From Deltaproteobacteria bacterium (GTDB lineage: Bacteria; Desulfobacterota; Desulfobulbia; Desulfobulbales; Desulfurivibrionaceae): a stretch of 45,944 nucleotides of DNA. The notes beneath the pieces are model-generated. The model had not been told where the DNA came from. It searched no databases and saw nothing but the letters and a program-made list of their open reading frames with translations. The position numbers were made by a program, and so were the translations under genes. This document shows positions 33,972-42,485 of the stretch, one piece after another. The stretch covers positions 1-45,944 of the forward strand of contig JAJZPC010000014.1 of the NCBI GenBank assembly GCA_021811385.1. The letters run 5' to 3'. Position 1 is the stretch's first letter; the number at the start of each line of letters is the position of its first letter.

Positions 33972-34369
33972 GAGACCTTTTTGACTTTTTTGTGCTGGTG
34001 GTGATACCCGACCACGGTTTCGGCCAGGGTTTTTACCTGAAAGGGCTTGAGCACATAGCCCTGGATGCCCAGCTTGGCGCAGGCTACGATGTCCTGCTTG
34101 TCGGTGACTGCGCTGACCATGATCACCGTGGTGGTTGTGTCGTGCAGGGTCTGCCGGATGGCCTGCAAGGTCTCGAAACCGTTCATGTGCGGCATCATGA
34201 TGTCAATCAGGATGATGTCCGGGCGCCAAGCCTTGTAGGCAACCAGGGCCTCCTCGCCGTTGGTGACCTGCCGGGATTCAAACTGTTCCTCGTCCCGGAA
34301 GGCGATCTGGAAAAGATGACGGGTTACCTCCTCGTCTTCGGCAATCAGAATCTTCAGTTTTTCAGCCAT
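33968..34369 (-). CDS. Single-domain response regulator (receiver only)
   Basis: 133 residues, a stand-alone CheY-like receiver: acidic pocket (ILIAEDEEVTR), phospho-acceptor Asp in IILIDIMMPHMNGFETL (about residue 56), Thr/Ser in IMVSAVTD and Lys in YVLKPFQVKTL. The tail is a basic HHQHKKVKKVS. There is no output domain, so it acts by protein contact or in a phosphorelay, possibly with one of the three hybrid kinases nearby. I start at the ATG at 34367-34369. It converges on the PPDK-like gene with a 4-nt overlap of the stops. Confidence 0.92.
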   Translation of the reverse strand: MAEKLKILIAEDEEVTRHLFQIAFRDEEQFESRQVTNGEEALVAYKAWRPDIILIDIMMPHMNGFETLQAIRQTLHDTTTTVIMVSAVTDKQDIVACAKLGIQGYVLKPFQVKTLAETVVGYHHQHKKVKKVS

Positions 34370-34557
34370 GTTCCCGCCACCCGGTGCCCTGTTGTAAAAA
34401 GAGTTGGTGTGTCGCCCTGTTATGGGGGGATCACCAAGAAAAACGCTCAGAATGTATGCACATTCTTTCGCAAAGGCAAGCGGTATTTGCCTGCAACGGA
34501 TACAAAACACGCCGCAAAACCAGGCATAAGGGTTGAGCGCGCTCCTCTGCCGTCAGC

Positions 34558-35406
34558 TTATTCCGCGCGAAAGGGATCCCGCACTGCGCCATCCCCGTCG
34601 AGCTTGCAGGCCAATATTTCCGGATCATGATAAAAAAGAAACCAGGCATCCCTGCCGAGGGCCTGGCCCAGAAACCGTTCCTTGGCCGCGATGGAATCAA
34701 GGGGGAAATTATCGTAGGCCATGATCCAGAGCGGGTTGCCGTAGACGGGCATGGGCAGGAGATCGCCCAGATGCAGGGCAATCCCGCCCCCTGATTCGAG
34801 CCAGACCGCCTGATGTCCCCTGGTGTGGCCGCCGGTGCGCTCCACCCGTATGCCTTCCACCACCTCGCCCTGGCCATCGATCAGATGCAGGTTTTTCCCC
34901 TCTGCCAACCCGGCGAAGTTTTCCGGCCAGTAGGCGCTGGCCGAGCGTTTGTTGGGGGACAGCACATCCTCCCACTCCTGCCGTTGCAGGTAATGCATGG
35001 CCGCGGGAAAGGTCAGCTCCAACCCGCCTGTTTCGCCCAGCATGGTCACCCCTCCGGCATGGTCGAAATCGCCGTGGGTGAGGATGACATGGCTGATCGA
35101 TTCGCGGGAGAGCCCCAGCCGAGCCAAGCCGGCCAAAAGATCCCACTGCCGCCGCACCCGGAAGATTTTCCTCTGCTTGTCCGTCAGCTTGTTTCCAAGG
35201 CCGGTTTCGATGAGCACATTGCCCTGAGGGGTTTGCACCAGCATGGGCGAATCCGCCAGCCGCACATGATTGTCCGGGGTGGAGGCGCATTTCTTTTCCC
35301 AGAGCACCCTGGGCACCACCCCGAACATGGAGCCGCCGTCGATCTCGAACTCCCCGCCCTGCAACCAGTGGATCGTAAAAGCGCCAAGCCTGAAACCCTG
35401 AGACAT
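34558..35406 (-). CDS. MBL-fold metallo-hydrolase
   Basis: 282 residues. Metallo-beta-lactamase fold related to lactonase/hydrolase types: VLIETGLGNKL, THGDFDHAGG (about 107-116), GGHTRGHQAVWL with His, and LHLGDLLPMP with the bridging Asp. In the HxHxDH motif the second His is Asp (H-G-D-F-D-H), a variant seen in some members that may change metal binding. The substrate is unknown. The ATG at 35404-35406 has GAGGAG before it. It is divergent from the DUF523 gene, with only 39 nt between start codons. Confidence 0.88.
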   Translation of the reverse strand: MSQGFRLGAFTIHWLQGGEFEIDGGSMFGVVPRVLWEKKCASTPDNHVRLADSPMLVQTPQGNVLIETGLGNKLTDKQRKIFRVRRQWDLLAGLARLGLSRESISHVILTHGDFDHAGGVTMLGETGGLELTFPAAMHYLQRQEWEDVLSPNKRSASAYWPENFAGLAEGKNLHLIDGQGEVVEGIRVERTGGHTRGHQAVWLESGGGIALHLGDLLPMPVYGNPLWIMAYDNFPLDSIAAKERFLGQALGRDAWFLFYHDPEILACKLDGDGAVRDPFRAE

Positions 35407-35409
35407 CGT

Positions 35410-35439
35410 TTGTTCTCCTCGTTTTATTCATGCTACAAT
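35410..35439 (+). promoter_or_regulatory. DUF523 gene promoter, probably leaderless
   Basis: TTGTTC (35410-35415), 18-nt spacer, TACAAT (35434-35439); the ATG is at 35446, 6 nt after the -10 box, and no Shine-Dalgarno is present. The -35 box is weak. The same geometry is seen before aroK and the YfiR-like gene. Confidence 0.5.
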
Positions 35440-35445
35440 ACTTCC

Positions 35446-35943
35446 ATGGACACCCCAATCACAATCGGAATCAGCGCCTGTCTCCTCGGCAAAAATACCC
35501 GCTACGACGGCGGCAACAGGCAGGAGCCCTTGCTCGTGGAGACCTTGCGCCAATCCGTCACCCTGATGCCGCTCTGCCCGGAGGCGGAATGCGGGCTGGG
35601 CATCCCCCGCGAGCCCATGCGCCTTGAGGGAGATCCGGAAAACCCGAGGCTGATGACCACCGTCAGCCGCCGCGACCTGACCGGACCGATGCGGAACTGG
35701 TGCCTGCACCGGCTGGACACCCTCCCGGACAAGGGTGTCTCCGGCCTGATCCTCAAGGCCCGCTCCCCCTCCTGCGGCAAACGGGTGGTGGTGCAGGGGG
35801 CAGGGGAGAACGCATACAGCCCCGGGCTTTTTGCCCGGCTGGTCATGGAGCGCTTTCCCTCCCTGCCCATCGCCGACGAGGAGGAGCTGCGCGATCCGGC
35901 CCGGCTGGCGGATTTTCTTGCCCGCTTGCCTTGGGGCGGCTGA
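35446..35943 (+). CDS. DUF523 protein, TudS-like (thiouracil desulfurase family)
   Basis: 165 residues, the usual length. Three conserved Cys positions: ISACLLGKNTRYDGGN (Cys12), LCPEAECGLGIPREP (Cys44/Cys49) and ARSPSCGK. In characterised members such Cys bind a 4Fe-4S cluster that removes sulfur from 2-thiouracil without redox change. The substrate here is not known. The ATG at 35446 is directly behind a -10 box with no Shine-Dalgarno. The kinase-like gene follows 80 nt downstream. Confidence 0.9.
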   Translation: MDTPITIGISACLLGKNTRYDGGNRQEPLLVETLRQSVTLMPLCPEAECGLGIPREPMRLEGDPENPRLMTTVSRRDLTGPMRNWCLHRLDTLPDKGVSGLILKARSPSCGKRVVVQGAGENAYSPGLFARLVMERFPSLPIADEEELRDPARLADFLARLPWGG

Positions 35944-36023
35944 TCCGGGCAAGGACGAGGCTGCCGAAAAAAGTGTCTTTTCCCCCCTGTTCGGTGCTAC
36001 CATAAGCCAGGAGGATCATGTTG

Positions 36024-37025
36024 ATGGCCCACCCTGCCGCCCCCCTGCAAGAAGCGAAAATCCGCGCGCTCATCGCCGCACATGCCGGTCCGGACCGGGT
36101 TCCGGTGCGTTTCAAGATCATTACCGACACCAGCGATTTCTTCCGGGTGGAGTACAACGACGTGGTGGTGCTCGGCGGTGTTCCGTATTGGGTCAAGCGC
36201 TATGAAAAGGAGGGCCGCTTCGGCATCGACGACGAACCGAAATATTGGGTCCGCAGGGCCATCGACCTGACCACCGGCGCCACCAAGATCATCAAACTGG
36301 TCTTCCACGAACAGTTCGAGGCCACGGTGGGCGAGGTGAAGATCACCTGCTTCCGCAGCCCGAAAAAGGAGGCGCGGGTGCTCGATCTGGTGGCGGGCCA
36401 CAAAAATTTCATGCACGGCCACTGGGTTCTGGACGCGGCCGGCAACAACGTGCGGATCCTGGAGTTCATTCGCGGCCCCCGTTTCGACGACGTTGTGGCG
36501 GGCTACGGCACCGACCATCACGACTACTTCCACAACTACTTTCCCAAAGTGCTCGATCAATACCTCGATCTGCTCCTGGCCATCCAATTCCTGCACGACC
36601 ACGGCGAAAAGCACGGCGACATCCGGCGCGACCACATCATCTGGGACGACGAGACCCAGGCAAACCGCTGGATCGATTTCGACTACAACTATGAGCAGAG
36701 CGAATCCGTGTTCGGCTTCGATCTGCAGGGGCTGGGCAACATCCTCATCTTTCTGGCCGGCCGCGGCGATGTGCTGGTGGGCGATCTCTACCACGACCAG
36801 CGGGAACTCTTCGATACCCTCTGGGGCGAGGATCTGAGCATCGCCTACAAAAACCGGGTGGCCAACCTCAAAAAGATCTATCCCTACATCCCGGATTCCT
36901 TAAACCGGGTTTTGCTGCACTTTTCCTTCGGCGCGAACATCTTTTACGAAACCACCGGCCAGATGCTGGACGACTTGGCCAAGGCACGGGCGGACATGGT
37001 GAAGCTTTCAGGGAGGCGGGTATGA
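36024..37025 (+). CDS. Protein-kinase-fold protein (eukaryotic-like kinase homologue)
   Basis: 333 residues. Catalytic-loop-like HGDIRRDHIIWDD (about 197-209) in place of HxDxxxxN, with His where Asn is usual; a following WIDFDYNY takes the place of DFG. An N-terminal lobe with YWVKRYEKEG may hold the ATP lysine, and FEATVGEVKITCFRSPKKEARVL may hold the helix-C Glu. It could be active or a pseudokinase. I place the start at the ATG at 36024, 9 nt after AGGAGG; the ATG at 36018 is only 3 nt from it. It overlaps the universal stress gene by 4 nt, suggesting the two act together. Confidence 0.8.
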   Translation: MAHPAAPLQEAKIRALIAAHAGPDRVPVRFKIITDTSDFFRVEYNDVVVLGGVPYWVKRYEKEGRFGIDDEPKYWVRRAIDLTTGATKIIKLVFHEQFEATVGEVKITCFRSPKKEARVLDLVAGHKNFMHGHWVLDAAGNNVRILEFIRGPRFDDVVAGYGTDHHDYFHNYFPKVLDQYLDLLLAIQFLHDHGEKHGDIRRDHIIWDDETQANRWIDFDYNYEQSESVFGFDLQGLGNILIFLAGRGDVLVGDLYHDQRELFDTLWGEDLSIAYKNRVANLKKIYPYIPDSLNRVLLHFSFGANIFYETTGQMLDDLAKARADMVKLSGRRV

Positions 37026-37510
37026 GCGAAGACGATTTCGGCGATTTGCGCCGCAGGGACACGGAACGCCACCTGCTGGCCGCAGTGGACGAATCCGACA
37101 ATTCCAAGCGGACGGTGATGTTTCTGGCTGATTTTTTCAGTGATTCCCCGAATGTTTTTATCACCCTGCTCTCCATCATCCCCGAGCCTTCCGAGGATTT
37201 CTTCCCCACCGAAACGGAGCGCCAGGCATGGTTGCAGGAAAAAGAATCCCAGATGCAAAAAACCCTGGCCGGGTACAAGGAACTCCTCATCGGCGCCGGC
37301 TTTCAGGATGGCCGGATCGAGAGCCGCCTCTCCATCCGGCCCTGCACCTCCATCGGCGACGCCATCCTGGAGGAGCAGGAAAAGCTCCGCTGCTGCATCG
37401 TGGTGGTGGGCCGCCGGGGCATCTCCCATAGCGAGGAGTTTGTCTTTGGCTCCACCTCCAGCAAGATCCTGCATCATGCCAAACACTGCGCCGTCATGGT
37501 GGTGGAATAA
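37022..37510 (+). CDS. Universal stress protein (UspA family)
   Basis: 162 residues. UspA-type fold: HLLAAVDESDNSKRTVMFL at the N-terminus, a central helix (QEKESQMQKTLAGYKELL), and the C-terminal ATP-binding-type motif VVVGRRGISHSEEFVFGSTSSKILHHA (G-2x-G-9x-G-S/T form), then CAVMVVE. It probably binds ATP. It is coupled to the kinase-like gene (ATGA overlap) and precedes alanine dehydrogenase by 12 nt. Confidence 0.9.
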   Translation: MSEDDFGDLRRRDTERHLLAAVDESDNSKRTVMFLADFFSDSPNVFITLLSIIPEPSEDFFPTETERQAWLQEKESQMQKTLAGYKELLIGAGFQDGRIESRLSIRPCTSIGDAILEEQEKLRCCIVVVGRRGISHSEEFVFGSTSSKILHHAKHCAVMVVE

Positions 37511-37522
37511 GGAGAACAGGCT

Positions 37523-38629
37523 ATGATCATCGGTGTGCCCAAGGAGATCAAGGAAAAGGAGTTCCGGGTGGGGATCGTGCCGTCCGGGGTCAAGGGGCTG
37601 GTGCAGGCAGGACACACGGTGCTGATCGAGCAGGGCGCCGGATCGGGCAGCGGCATCGCGGACGGGCAGTACCGCGCGGCCGGGGCCGGGCTGGCGCCCT
37701 CGGCGGCCGAGGTCTGGGCAAAGGCCGACCTGGTCATGAAGGTCAAGGAACCGCTGCGGCCGGAATATCCATTGCTGAAGCCCGGCCTGATCCTCTACAC
37801 CTACCTGCATCTGGCCCCGCTGCCGGAGCTGACCCAGGTGCTCCTCGATGCCCGGGTGACCGGGGTGGCCTACGAAACCGTGCGGCTCGACAACGGCGCA
37901 CTTCCGCTCCTTGCCCCCATGAGCCAGGTGGCAGGAAGGATGGCCATCCAGGCGGGCGCCCATTTTCTGGAAAAGGAGGCGGGCGGGCGCGGGGTGCTGC
38001 TGGCAGGGGTGCCCGGCGTGGCGCCGGGACATGTCACCATCCTGGGGAGCGGCACCGTAGGGGTCAATGCCGCCCAGATGGCGGTCGGGCTTGGCGCGGA
38101 GGTTTCCATGCTGGGCCGCAATCTGCCCAAGCTCGCGGAACTCGACAGCCTGTTCCGGGGCCGGGTCACAACCCTGGCCAGCAGCCAACAGGCCATCGAA
38201 GAAGAGCTTGCAAAGGCCGATCTGGTGGTGGGCGCGGTGCTGGTGGTGGGCGCATGCGCGCCAAAACTGATCAGCCGGAAGATGCTCGGTCTGATGCCGC
38301 AAGGATCGGTCATCGTCGATGTGGCCATCGACCAGGGCGGCTGCGCCGAGACCTCCCGCCCCACCTATCATTCCGATCCGGTCTACGAGGTGGATGGGAT
38401 CATCCACTACTGCGTGGCCAACATGCCGGGCGCGGTGCCGCGCACCTCCACCTTTGCCCTGACCAACGCCACCCTGCCTTATTGTCTGGCCATGGCCGAC
38501 AAGGGGTTCGACCGCGCCATGCGGGAAGACCGCGCCTTATTGCGGGGGGTGAATGTGCACCAGGGGAAACTCGTCAGCCGGGAGGTTGCCGACTCGCAGG
38601 GCAGGGAGTGGAGCGAGATTTCTTTCTGA
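37523..38629 (+). CDS. ald: Alanine dehydrogenase
   Basis: 368 residues, full length. NAD-dependent interconversion of L-alanine and pyruvate plus ammonia. N-terminal MIIGVPKEIKEKEFRVGI; catalytic Lys in VMKVKEPLRPEY and His in LYTYLHLAPLPEL; NAD-binding GSGTVGVNAAQMAVGLGAEV; C-terminal VDVAIDQGGCAETSRPTYH and NMPGAVPRTSTFALTNATLPY. GGAG lies before the ATG. It is third in a run after the kinase-like and universal stress genes; tail-to-tail with the DUF2238 gene, 34 nt apart. Confidence 0.96.
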   Translation: MIIGVPKEIKEKEFRVGIVPSGVKGLVQAGHTVLIEQGAGSGSGIADGQYRAAGAGLAPSAAEVWAKADLVMKVKEPLRPEYPLLKPGLILYTYLHLAPLPELTQVLLDARVTGVAYETVRLDNGALPLLAPMSQVAGRMAIQAGAHFLEKEAGGRGVLLAGVPGVAPGHVTILGSGTVGVNAAQMAVGLGAEVSMLGRNLPKLAELDSLFRGRVTTLASSQQAIEEELAKADLVVGAVLVVGACAPKLISRKMLGLMPQGSVIVDVAIDQGGCAETSRPTYHSDPVYEVDGIIHYCVANMPGAVPRTSTFALTNATLPYCLAMADKGFDRAMREDRALLRGVNVHQGKLVSREVADSQGREWSEISF

Positions 38630-38663
38630 CCGCGCCTTGCCGGAAAACCATGCTTGATCCCGT

Positions 38664-39269
38664 TCAGCCTTGGCTCCGCAACACTGCCAGTTGCCGGTCA
38701 TGGGTTTTTGCCAGCACAAGCAGGGCCAGGATCGCACCCAACAGGGCAAGCCCCATGTCCGACTGGGTATCCCAGATATAGCCCTGGGTGGCGAGAAAGG
38801 CGTCGGCCCCCGTGCCGGAAAGCACCGCCACCCCCCACTCCAGCAATTCGTAGAAGGCGCTGAGCGCCAGGCAGACGCAAATCACCAAAAAATTAAGCCA
38901 CCTCCGCCCGCTGACCACCGCCTTGCGGAGCAGGATCTCCCTGGCCACCATGGCCGGGATGAATCCCTGGGCGAAGTGGCCCACCTTGTCGTAGTTGTTG
39001 CGCGGCCATCCGAACACCTCCTTGAGCCAGTTGAAAAATGGCTCCTCGGCATAGGTGTAATGGCCGCCCTGCATCAGAATCAGGCTGTGGATCAGGATAA
39101 GGATATAGACGAGGGGGGTCAGGGGAAACCGGCGTCGGGTGACGACAAGCACTCCGCCCCCGATCAAGGCGGGAAGCACCTCCAGAAACCAGGTGTAGAA
39201 ATCTTTCGGCGCAATGGCGGACCAGATCAGCGCCGCCAGATACACAACCGCCCAACTCACCGCGCCCAT
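38664..39269 (-). CDS. DUF2238 (YjdF-like) inner-membrane protein
   Basis: 201 residues with five to six membrane segments. Family signature NNYDKVGHFAQGFIPAMVARE (about 94-114), then SAFYELLEWGVAVLSG and QGYIWDTQSDMGLALLGA with conserved Asp/Glu/His in or near the membrane. The function of the family is unknown. The ATG at 39267-39269 lies one nucleotide after the stop of the upstream gene, so translation is probably coupled. Confidence 0.88.
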   Translation of the reverse strand: MGAVSWAVVYLAALIWSAIAPKDFYTWFLEVLPALIGGGVLVVTRRRFPLTPLVYILILIHSLILMQGGHYTYAEEPFFNWLKEVFGWPRNNYDKVGHFAQGFIPAMVAREILLRKAVVSGRRWLNFLVICVCLALSAFYELLEWGVAVLSGTGADAFLATQGYIWDTQSDMGLALLGAILALLVLAKTHDRQLAVLRSQG

Positions 39270-39270
39270 G

Positions 39271-39867
39271 CTAATCCTTATCCTCCAAGTCGCTGAAATC
39301 GCGCCGGATCTTTTCCAAATGACTCCGATAGCCCTCGGCATCGCCGTACTCCAAAAATTTCCCATACCGGCTGTGCACGGAGGCCTGGAGGCGGGCATGC
39401 TTGATCGGGCACCAATACTGCTCGGTGCGGCCGGCGATCTCCCGGATATAGGCGATCAGCCCGTTGACATAGCTGCAATACATGCAGTTGAGCTTTTCGA
39501 TGAAGTTCAGATAGGCCAGGGCTTGATGATCGATGACGATATAGCGGCGCCGCTTTACCCTGGGGATGGAGTAGGCCCGGAAGCACACGGCCTGAAAAAC
39601 CGTAACCGACAGATCGAGAATCAGGGCCGGGATCAGGATGAACCAGATAAACGGCGCGGTGAGGATGTTGAGCAGGGGTGCCTCGGCCAGATAGCGGGAC
39701 AACCGCTGCATCAAGGCCCGATGCTGCTTTTTAACCTCCGCCTCGAAACGAACCTTGCGGCCGACCACGCGGTAGTAAAACTCCGCCTCCTTCTTTTCAA
39801 ACTCCTCAAGAAGCTCTTGTTCCAGCTTCTTCATTGCCTCGAGCAGGGCTTCTATCCGGTTATCCAT
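39271..39867 (-). CDS. Conserved hypothetical membrane protein with two Cys motifs
   Basis: 198 residues. N-terminal coiled coil rich in Glu/Lys (LLEAMKKLEQELLEEFEKKE), a hydrophobic hairpin (about 68-95, LLNILTAPFIWFILIPALIL), then basic RVKRRRY and a conserved-looking segment with NCMYCSYVNG and QYWCPIKHA, which could form a metal or disulfide site. I do not recognise a named family. GGAGAG precedes the ATG. It is directly upstream of the DUF2238 gene. Confidence 0.75.
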   Translation of the reverse strand: MDNRIEALLEAMKKLEQELLEEFEKKEAEFYYRVVGRKVRFEAEVKKQHRALMQRLSRYLAEAPLLNILTAPFIWFILIPALILDLSVTVFQAVCFRAYSIPRVKRRRYIVIDHQALAYLNFIEKLNCMYCSYVNGLIAYIREIAGRTEQYWCPIKHARLQASVHSRYGKFLEYGDAEGYRSHLEKIRRDFSDLEDKD

Positions 39868-39942
39868 CGCTCTCCTTGCGCCGTCTCTTCACTGCCGTTG
39901 CTCCGGATCGCTAACCGGAAAAGCCCTTCGCCTGTTACCCAC

Positions 39943-39980
39943 AAAAAAAGCAGGTTGGTCCACTTGGGCCAACCTGCTTT
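39943..39980 (-). terminator. Rho-independent terminator of the RRM gene
   Basis: A 12-bp perfect stem (AAAGCAGGTTGG 39947-39958 with CCAACCTGCTTT 39969-39980) and a 10-nt loop, followed on the minus strand by TTTTTTTGT. It begins 36 nt after the RRM gene stop. Confidence 0.88.
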
Positions 39981-40016
39981 GGAAATACCTCGCCTTGCCG
40001 CGCTTCCGTAACCGGA

Positions 40017-40292
40017 TCAATAGCTGGGGCGGCGGCGTTTCTTGTCTTTTTTCTTCACCTCGGCCTGGTTCACCTTGAGATCGCGGCCCTTGAGCGGCAT
40101 CTTGTTCAGAGCCTTGATCGCCTTATCCGCCTCGGAGTTGCTGGGCATCTCGATAAAGCCGAAACCCTTGGACTGCCCGGAAAACCGATCCTTGACCAGA
40201 CTGATGCTGGCGACTTCGCCGTATTGAGAAAAAAGCTCTTTCAGCTCTTCTTCGGTGACCCCAAAAGCAAGATTGCCGATATACATATTCAT
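40017..40292 (-). CDS. RNA-binding protein with one RRM domain
   Basis: 91 residues: a single RRM with RNP2 MYIGNLAFG (about 3-11) and RNP1 KGFGFIEM (about 44-51), then a basic tail (KKKDKKRRRPSY). Such small RRM proteins in bacteria often respond to cold and act as RNA chaperones. The ATG at 40290-40292 follows GGGAGGATG. It is flanked by its own terminator and by the terminator of the upstream kinase, so monocistronic. Confidence 0.93.
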   Translation of the reverse strand: MNMYIGNLAFGVTEEELKELFSQYGEVASISLVKDRFSGQSKGFGFIEMPSNSEADKAIKALNKMPLKGRDLKVNQAEVKKKDKKRRRPSY

Positions 40293-40400
40293 TGGTACAT
40301 CCTCCCTCATGTGCATGCATAACAACCGCTATCAAAAAACCCAACGCACAGAATTGGCGGATAGCGCAACGGCCAACAATTGGCCCATCCGGAGACGTGC

Positions 40401-40430
40401 AAAAAAATTAAGGGACCGGTGCGCGGTCCC
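40401..40430 (-). terminator. Rho-independent terminator of the selD-kinase unit
   Basis: A 7-bp stem (GGGACCG 40412-40418 with CGGTCCC 40424-40430) is followed on the minus strand by TTAATTTTTTT. It begins 141 nt after the hybrid kinase stop and separates it from the RRM gene. Confidence 0.75.
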
Positions 40431-40570
40431 TCATCACACATCTTCAGGTACTGTCACACGGAGCCGGCGCCTCGTAAAACGGGAAAACAACCGGTTCCGT
40501 TCCCTGTCTATAGCACGGATTGGGGTAAATACTCAAGCTTTTTCACGATTTTACACATAATGACAACAAG

Positions 40571-42463
40571 TTACGCAGAAGCGACGGGAAGCCATTGTCC
40601 CAGGAGCTTGCGCAAAAGCTCTTTTTTCACCGGCTTGGCAATATAGTCGTCCATGCCCGCCTCCAGACATTTCCGCCGGTCTCCCTCCATGGCATGGGCG
40701 GTCATGGCGATGATCGGCAGCCGCTTTCCCCCTTGGGGCTCCCGGCTCCGGAAGGCTTTCGTCGCCTGGTACCCATCCAGCACCGGCATCTGGCAATCCA
40801 TGAGCACCAAGTCGTAGCGGTTCTCCGCCAGTGCGGCCAGCGCCTGTTCCCCGTTCTCGGCAAGATCGACGGTCAACCCCATACCGGTGAGCATCTTGCC
40901 GGCCACCATCTGGTTGACCTTGTTGTCCTCCACCAGCAGAACATGGCCCAGCAAGGCGCCTTCCGCCTGGGCTTCCGCCTTTTTTTGCTCCTCGCTCTCC
41001 GCGGTCATGGCCGCCACGGGAAAGTCCAGCTCGCACCAGAAGGTGGAACCCCGTCCCGGCTCGCTCTCCACCCCGATCTTCCCGCCCATCATCAGGACAA
41101 GCTGACGGACAATGGCCAGACCCAGACCGGTGCCGCCGTACTTCCTGGTGGTGGAGCCGTCACCCTGGGTAAAGCTCAGGAAGAGATCCTTCTGTTTTTC
41201 CTCGGGGATGCCGATGCCGGTATCACGGACCTCAAGCCGCAGCATCACCCGGGAAGCGAAGGCGGACAGGCACAGCACCCGCACCCGCACCTCGCCCTGA
41301 TGGGTGAACTTGATGGCATTGGTCATGAAGTTGGTCAACACCTGCCGCATCCGGGTCGGGTCGCCCAAAAGCATCTCGGGCAGCCGGGGGTCGATCTCCG
41401 CGATCAGGGCGATATTCTTGGCCTGGGCCTGACTGGAGAGCAGGGTCACCAGCTCTCCAGTCAAAGCCCGCAGGCTGAAGGGGATATCCTCCAGCAGCAG
41501 CTTGCGGGCGGCGATCTTGGAAAAATCGAGGATATCGTTCAGGATGGACAGCAACGCCTCGGCCGAGGAATAGGCCGTTTTCACATAGTCGATCTGGTCT
41601 CCATCCATCCTGGTGTCCTGCAAAAGCTGCAGGGTGCCGAGGATGCCGTTCATGGGCGTCCTGATCTCATGGCTCATGTTGGCGAGAAACTCATCCTTGG
41701 CCCGGCTCGCTGCCTCGGCGGCGTCACGGGCCTGGATCAACTCGTCTTCCGTGGCCTTGCGCCGTTCGTTCTCGGTAATCAGCTCCAGGTTGAGGGCCTC
41801 GCTTTCCTCGCTGGCCTGCCTCAGGTTTGCCACCAGGGCATCGTTGGCAAAGCGCATCTCCAGGGCGGAGACCAGGGATTCCTGCACGCGGGTTGCCGAG
41901 TTGATGAGCATCAGGGTGTACAAAACGACGATGCTGGCCATGACGGTATAATACTGGCCGCCAAACTGCAGCAGCAGCCAGACAAAAAGCGACAGGGGAC
42001 AGAGAATGTACGCATAATAGAGCTTGCGCAGGGGGGAGAGGATGGGGATGGCGCCGGCGGTGAGCCCGGCAATAATAAAAAATACCGCCATCTGTTCCAT
42101 GATGGCATCAGGCTTGAAAAACAAGATCACGCCCAGCCCCCACATGATGCCGGTGAGGAAGACCATGAAGATATAGACCTGCACGCTGGCCAGGGTTCTG
42201 GGTTCGCTCTGTTTCTTCTTTCTGTGGTAAGAGAAGATGGCGGCAAGTTTGATGAGAAAAAGCACGGTCATGCCGGCCAGCCAGCCCTGCAAAACCTGGG
42301 GGGCAATCACCGGCCGCACCATGATGCTCAAGGCAACAGCCAGAATGAACGCCGTGATATTGCTGGAGTATCCGGAATCAAGCACCAGCCGGAGCAGCTC
42401 GTCCGTCACCGGCCCGCGGCACTCTTTTTCCCCGTGGCTGTAATCCAGAAAAAATGTGAGCAT
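40571..42463 (-). CDS. Membrane hybrid histidine kinase with one receiver
   Basis: 630 residues. An N-terminal membrane region with about six segments (about 34-190; such as [49 protein letters not shown]) and no obvious periplasmic domain, then a coiled coil (about 205-255), HisKA with His265 in [13 protein letters not shown], HATPase ([28 protein letters not shown]) and a receiver with Asp in [13 protein letters not shown]. No output domain. The start is uncertain: I use the ATG at 42461-42463, 22 nt after the selD stop, with a poor Shine-Dalgarno. The short gap suggests co-transcription with selD. Confidence 0.9.
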   Translation of the reverse strand: MLTFFLDYSHGEKECRGPVTDELLRLVLDSGYSSNITAFILAVALSIMVRPVIAPQVLQGWLAGMTVLFLIKLAAIFSYHRKKKQSEPRTLASVQVYIFMVFLTGIMWGLGVILFFKPDAIMEQMAVFFIIAGLTAGAIPILSPLRKLYYAYILCPLSLFVWLLLQFGGQYYTVMASIVVLYTLMLINSATRVQESLVSALEMRFANDALVANLRQASEESEALNLELITENERRKATEDELIQARDAAEAASRAKDEFLANMSHEIRTPMNGILGTLQLLQDTRMDGDQIDYVKTAYSSAEALLSILNDILDFSKIAARKLLLEDIPFSLRALTGELVTLLSSQAQAKNIALIAEIDPRLPEMLLGDPTRMRQVLTNFMTNAIKFTHQGEVRVRVLCLSAFASRVMLRLEVRDTGIGIPEEKQKDLFLSFTQGDGSTTRKYGGTGLGLAIVRQLVLMMGGKIGVESEPGRGSTFWCELDFPVAAMTAESEEQKKAEAQAEGALLGHVLLVEDNKVNQMVAGKMLTGMGLTVDLAENGEQALAALAENRYDLVLMDCQMPVLDGYQATKAFRSREPQGGKRLPIIAMTAHAMEGDRRKCLEAGMDDYIAKPVKKELLRKLLGQWLPVASA

Positions 42464-42485
42464 ACCGGATGCTATACCCTGTCCA

